A DNA stretch of 64,000 bases from Pelodera strongyloides. Its lineage: Eukaryota; Nematoda; Chromadorea; Rhabditida; Rhabditidae. Made by a program: the position numbers and the translations under genes. Of the stretch, positions 61,292 to 64,000 are shown piece after piece. Every line of letters begins with the position of its first letter. The stretch's first letter is position 1. The stretch covers positions 62,001 through 126,000 of the forward strand of contig JAANDG010000174.1 in assembly GCA_036852015.1 (NCBI GenBank), in the 5' to 3' direction. The notes under the pieces were generated by a model. The model worked only from the letters and a program-made list of their open reading frames with translations. It was not told the DNA's origin and did not search any database.

Positions 61292-63148
61292 GGACTGTGG
61301 ACTAGAGGTTTTTCTTACTGTACTCTTTTACCTTAGGATACTGTATAGATTTCCGCGCTTGTATTGTTTGGCTTTTGTTGTAGTACTTCATCTCCTTCTT
61401 ATAGCATCTTTCTTGATATGATATTCAGGGATTGCTCTTTCTGTACTACCTTTTTCTTTGATTTGATTCTTGTTGATTTGATTAATGTGTATGTCTCCCA
61501 TTTTAAATTGATCTTTTTTTTCGCTGTGACATATACTTTGCTGACCGTGTGTACCGGTTAGTGTTTGAAGATTTTTATCCTCTTGTTATATTATTATTTA
61601 TGCTTATTATATTATTAAGCAGTGTTTTAACGCCAAAGTTTTGGAATACTCCAGTATGAATGCGTAGATCCCCGTGTCCAAATAGCTTTCCGCTGGTTGT
61701 GATGTGTTTTTATTCATTTTACTTTTTGTCTTTTTTTAGTTTATTAGGGTGGTCATTATTTTGAATAATGATTTGCCTGTTTTATATATGCTTAGCGTAA
61801 GTGTACTGTATGTAGGTAGGAACCAATTGTAAATGAGCAACTGTATTGGACTAGGATCATAACTGAGGTTATACTGATGAGGCTGAGCCTCTAGGTCTGT
61901 GATCTATTGGTCTGGTTTAACCGAAGGTAAAGTGTATTATTATTAGTATTATTATTTTCGTCTCTTTGTTCTTTGTTGCACTCTCACTGCTTGTTTTTGT
62001 TATGCTTCTTATTGTTCTCTAACAACCAGGCTTTCTTGTAACTTATTCGCCCAAACAATTGTTTTAGTTGCTTATTTTATATTCCAACAGTTAGGTCGTT
62101 AGGTGTGATTTTTATTTTATTAGTTTTATTAGGTATATGGTTTTGAAATTTTAAGTGAGCATGTAAATACAAGGATTTGTGTATCCTTTTTGAACACGGA
62201 CGAACATTTATGGACATATTTTCAGTAAAACTTGTAGTGATTGGTTATTGTTACGATGAGTGAAGTCTGCGATCCGTGTTCATGTTCTAAAGCGGTATGA
62301 CATGTGGTTTGTGAAATAAGTACTGTCTTACTGCATCCCTACGATGTACTTTTGTCCCTTCCGGTATAGAGGCGTAGAAACAGGATAGCATTCATACAGA
62401 AAGTGTTTCAAAACCACGTGCAATATCGCTTTGAATTCAAATCTATCTCGTGCAAGTCACCCAATATTCCGTGAAAACTCATAATAGTTTTTTTTCGTGT
62501 TTATCTGTATACATTGCGTCCGTGTGCTTCTCTGTTTTACTAACAGTTTATTTTGGAAATGATTATTGTGATTCTTTACATTCTTTATTGTGGAAGTTTG
62601 CTCCTTCAAGTCAGCGTAGATTAATAATAACGGTTTATTGGTTAACAATCAATACAAAAAAAGAACGTCAACCAAAGGGAACCCTAAGACCCCGCGCTTG
62701 AACATATTGTTTGCGGCACTATATCTTTTGGTGACAGTGTGTACAGGTTATTTGGTTGAGAGAGCAAACGTCCAGTATTATACTTTATCAATGCATTTAT
62801 TATTTATGGAGTTGATTCATATTATGAATAAATATGTTTATTGCTTATACCGTTTATGTTTTTGAAGGGTGGGTTGGCTTTGTCCGTTAATTTTCTACAG
62901 TTAACTTCTACATATCGTTCTTTATTTTTTTACACTTTTACTGGCTTTAGAATACGGGTGTTTTTACTAATGGGATGCAAGGTTGTATCAAAGTGGGGGT
63001 CATTGGAAACCGGCCATTTGTTTATTTTCGCGCAATTTGTACACGTTTGTTTATCAGTTCTGTTTCCAGCTTATCGATTGATTGGAGTTGTTTTGATATT
63101 GATATGCTTCGAATCACTAAGCAGTGGATCATACCGGCAGTCAGAGTT
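61292..63148. other. SET1 3' region and intergenic spacer
   Basis: T-rich sequence after the SET1 stop. No AATAAA was seen close to the stop; AATAAA occurs at about 62826, too far to assign with confidence. A weak inverted pair (CTAAAGCGGTATGACATGTG at about 62291 and GTGCAATATCGCTTTGAATT at about 62420) looks like a diverged MITE. Confidence 0.45.
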
Positions 63149-64000
63149 ATGTCAACCTCCTCTACGAAACACACATTCAAGCCAAACAGAGGAACTGGAG
63201 ATTCGGGCAAAAGTTCACTATTTAATAATCAGAGGTATGGTAGTTTTTTGATATAGGATTGGATATTACAGTATACGGGCGTTGAAATTGTTACAAACAT
63301 TTTCGTAATCTGACGTAAAAGTTTGGCGTTGGAGTGTAAGTTCTTCCCATGAATATTTTTAGTTCACTTTCCCTAGATATACTTTCGTACTTCTTGTGAT
63401 ATGACCCGCGATCTACGGTGTTGAATTGTGAGGTTGCACTCTATTTATGCATACCATAGCATAGCGGGTAACGTGGTGCCTACTGTATCTAGTTCTCTGA
63501 TTCGAATTTAAATATTGTACGAGGTATAACTTCGATGTAGTCGTCACGTGTGTGCTGCATAGAATCGAATAATCATATTCGTTCGATCGTATCAGTCTAT
63601 GATTAACTCATATTTTTAGACGTTGGAAAGACGATGACGTGTTCAACTCTTTGGGAACTACAGACGAACTATCCAGCTTTCTCGGGTACGGTATCATTTT
63701 ATTTCCTACCTTATATACAAGTTTATTTTGAGTTACAGTATGCCTTTTAACGTAAAGAGAAGAGGTGCAATTGTAATGGAATAGTTTGTCTGCTGAGAAC
63801 TAGAGTTTAGAAGTATTGTAACTAAAACGGTTTATACATAAGCGATACTTAGAATTACTAATGAGGAGTGGGGCATACTTTTCCAATTCTGTATTCTATC
63901 CTAATTACCCTTCGCTTTTTAGTGTTTGTCGTGAGAAGGCTCGCGCGAATCAGTTGTCGGATGTAGTGGAGACAATTACACGAGTGCAGTGCTGTCTACA
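63149..64000 (+). CDS. First exons of an unrecognised gene (runs off window)
   Basis: ATG at 63149 opens MSTSSTKHTFKPNRGTGDSG…, donor at 63235 (GTATGG). Exon 2 is 63620-63685 (RWKDDDVFNSLGTTDELSS), and exon 3 starts at 63923 (VCREKARANQLSDVVETITR…) and continues past the window. All three join in phase (2, 2), which supports a real gene. I do not recognise the family; the start is basic and disordered, followed by a helical stretch. An AG 7 bp before the ATG suggests a 5'UTR intron. Confidence 0.6.

Overview
The window is nuclear DNA from an animal. Genes are split into many short exons with GT-AG introns (a few GC-AG), there are no operons, and the recognisable proteins are eukaryotic: a NEK10-like kinase, a Nopp140/NOLC1-like nucleolar phosphoprotein, SET1/SETD1 histone methyltransferase and a CYB5R4-like flavoprotein. 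AT-leaning introns, very many palindromic MITEs, CR1/Jockey-like LINE pieces and a Mutator-like transposon suggest an invertebrate, but I cannot name the lineage from the sequence.

Layout. 1-6.9 kb: NEK10-like kinase, minus strand, running off the left edge. 8.2 kb: a U6 snRNA-like sequence. 9.0-12.3 kb: an unrecognised minus-strand gene with six phase-consistent exons. 14.2-18.5 kb: a complete Nopp140-like gene, minus strand, with a recently amplified exon-intron cassette. 18.6-33.8 kb: a nested transposon cluster. 34.0-37.1 kb: the C-terminal half of an M16-type peptidase homologue, minus strand. 40.4-42.2 kb: fragments of a CYB5R4-like oxidoreductase, minus strand. 43.96-61.3 kb: a complete 40-exon SET1 gene, plus strand, coding for about 1,600 aa. 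63.1 kb to the end: the first exons of another plus-strand gene.

The cluster between 19.45 and 33.10 kb can be read as layers. A palindromic MITE (106-bp arms) was split at its centre by a LINE. The LINE was then hit by a TIR element carrying a second LINE copy, by a second TIR element (X), and by a 1,629-bp hAT-like element. X received a 5.15-kb Mutator-like transposon and another copy of the hAT-like element. Finally the ~250 bp between the two inverted hAT-like copies flipped, which left their 8-bp target duplications with swapped partners.

The host genes are individually housekeeping or regulatory and show no sign of working as one pathway. SET1 would be the H3K4 methyltransferase of COMPASS, the Nopp140-like protein a nucleolar chaperone, and NEK10 a cilium- or stress-linked kinase. 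The most unusual biology is genomic: the inversion-marked TE nest and the in-gene exon amplification. All gene models are hand-read from splice sites and reading phase, and no search was run.
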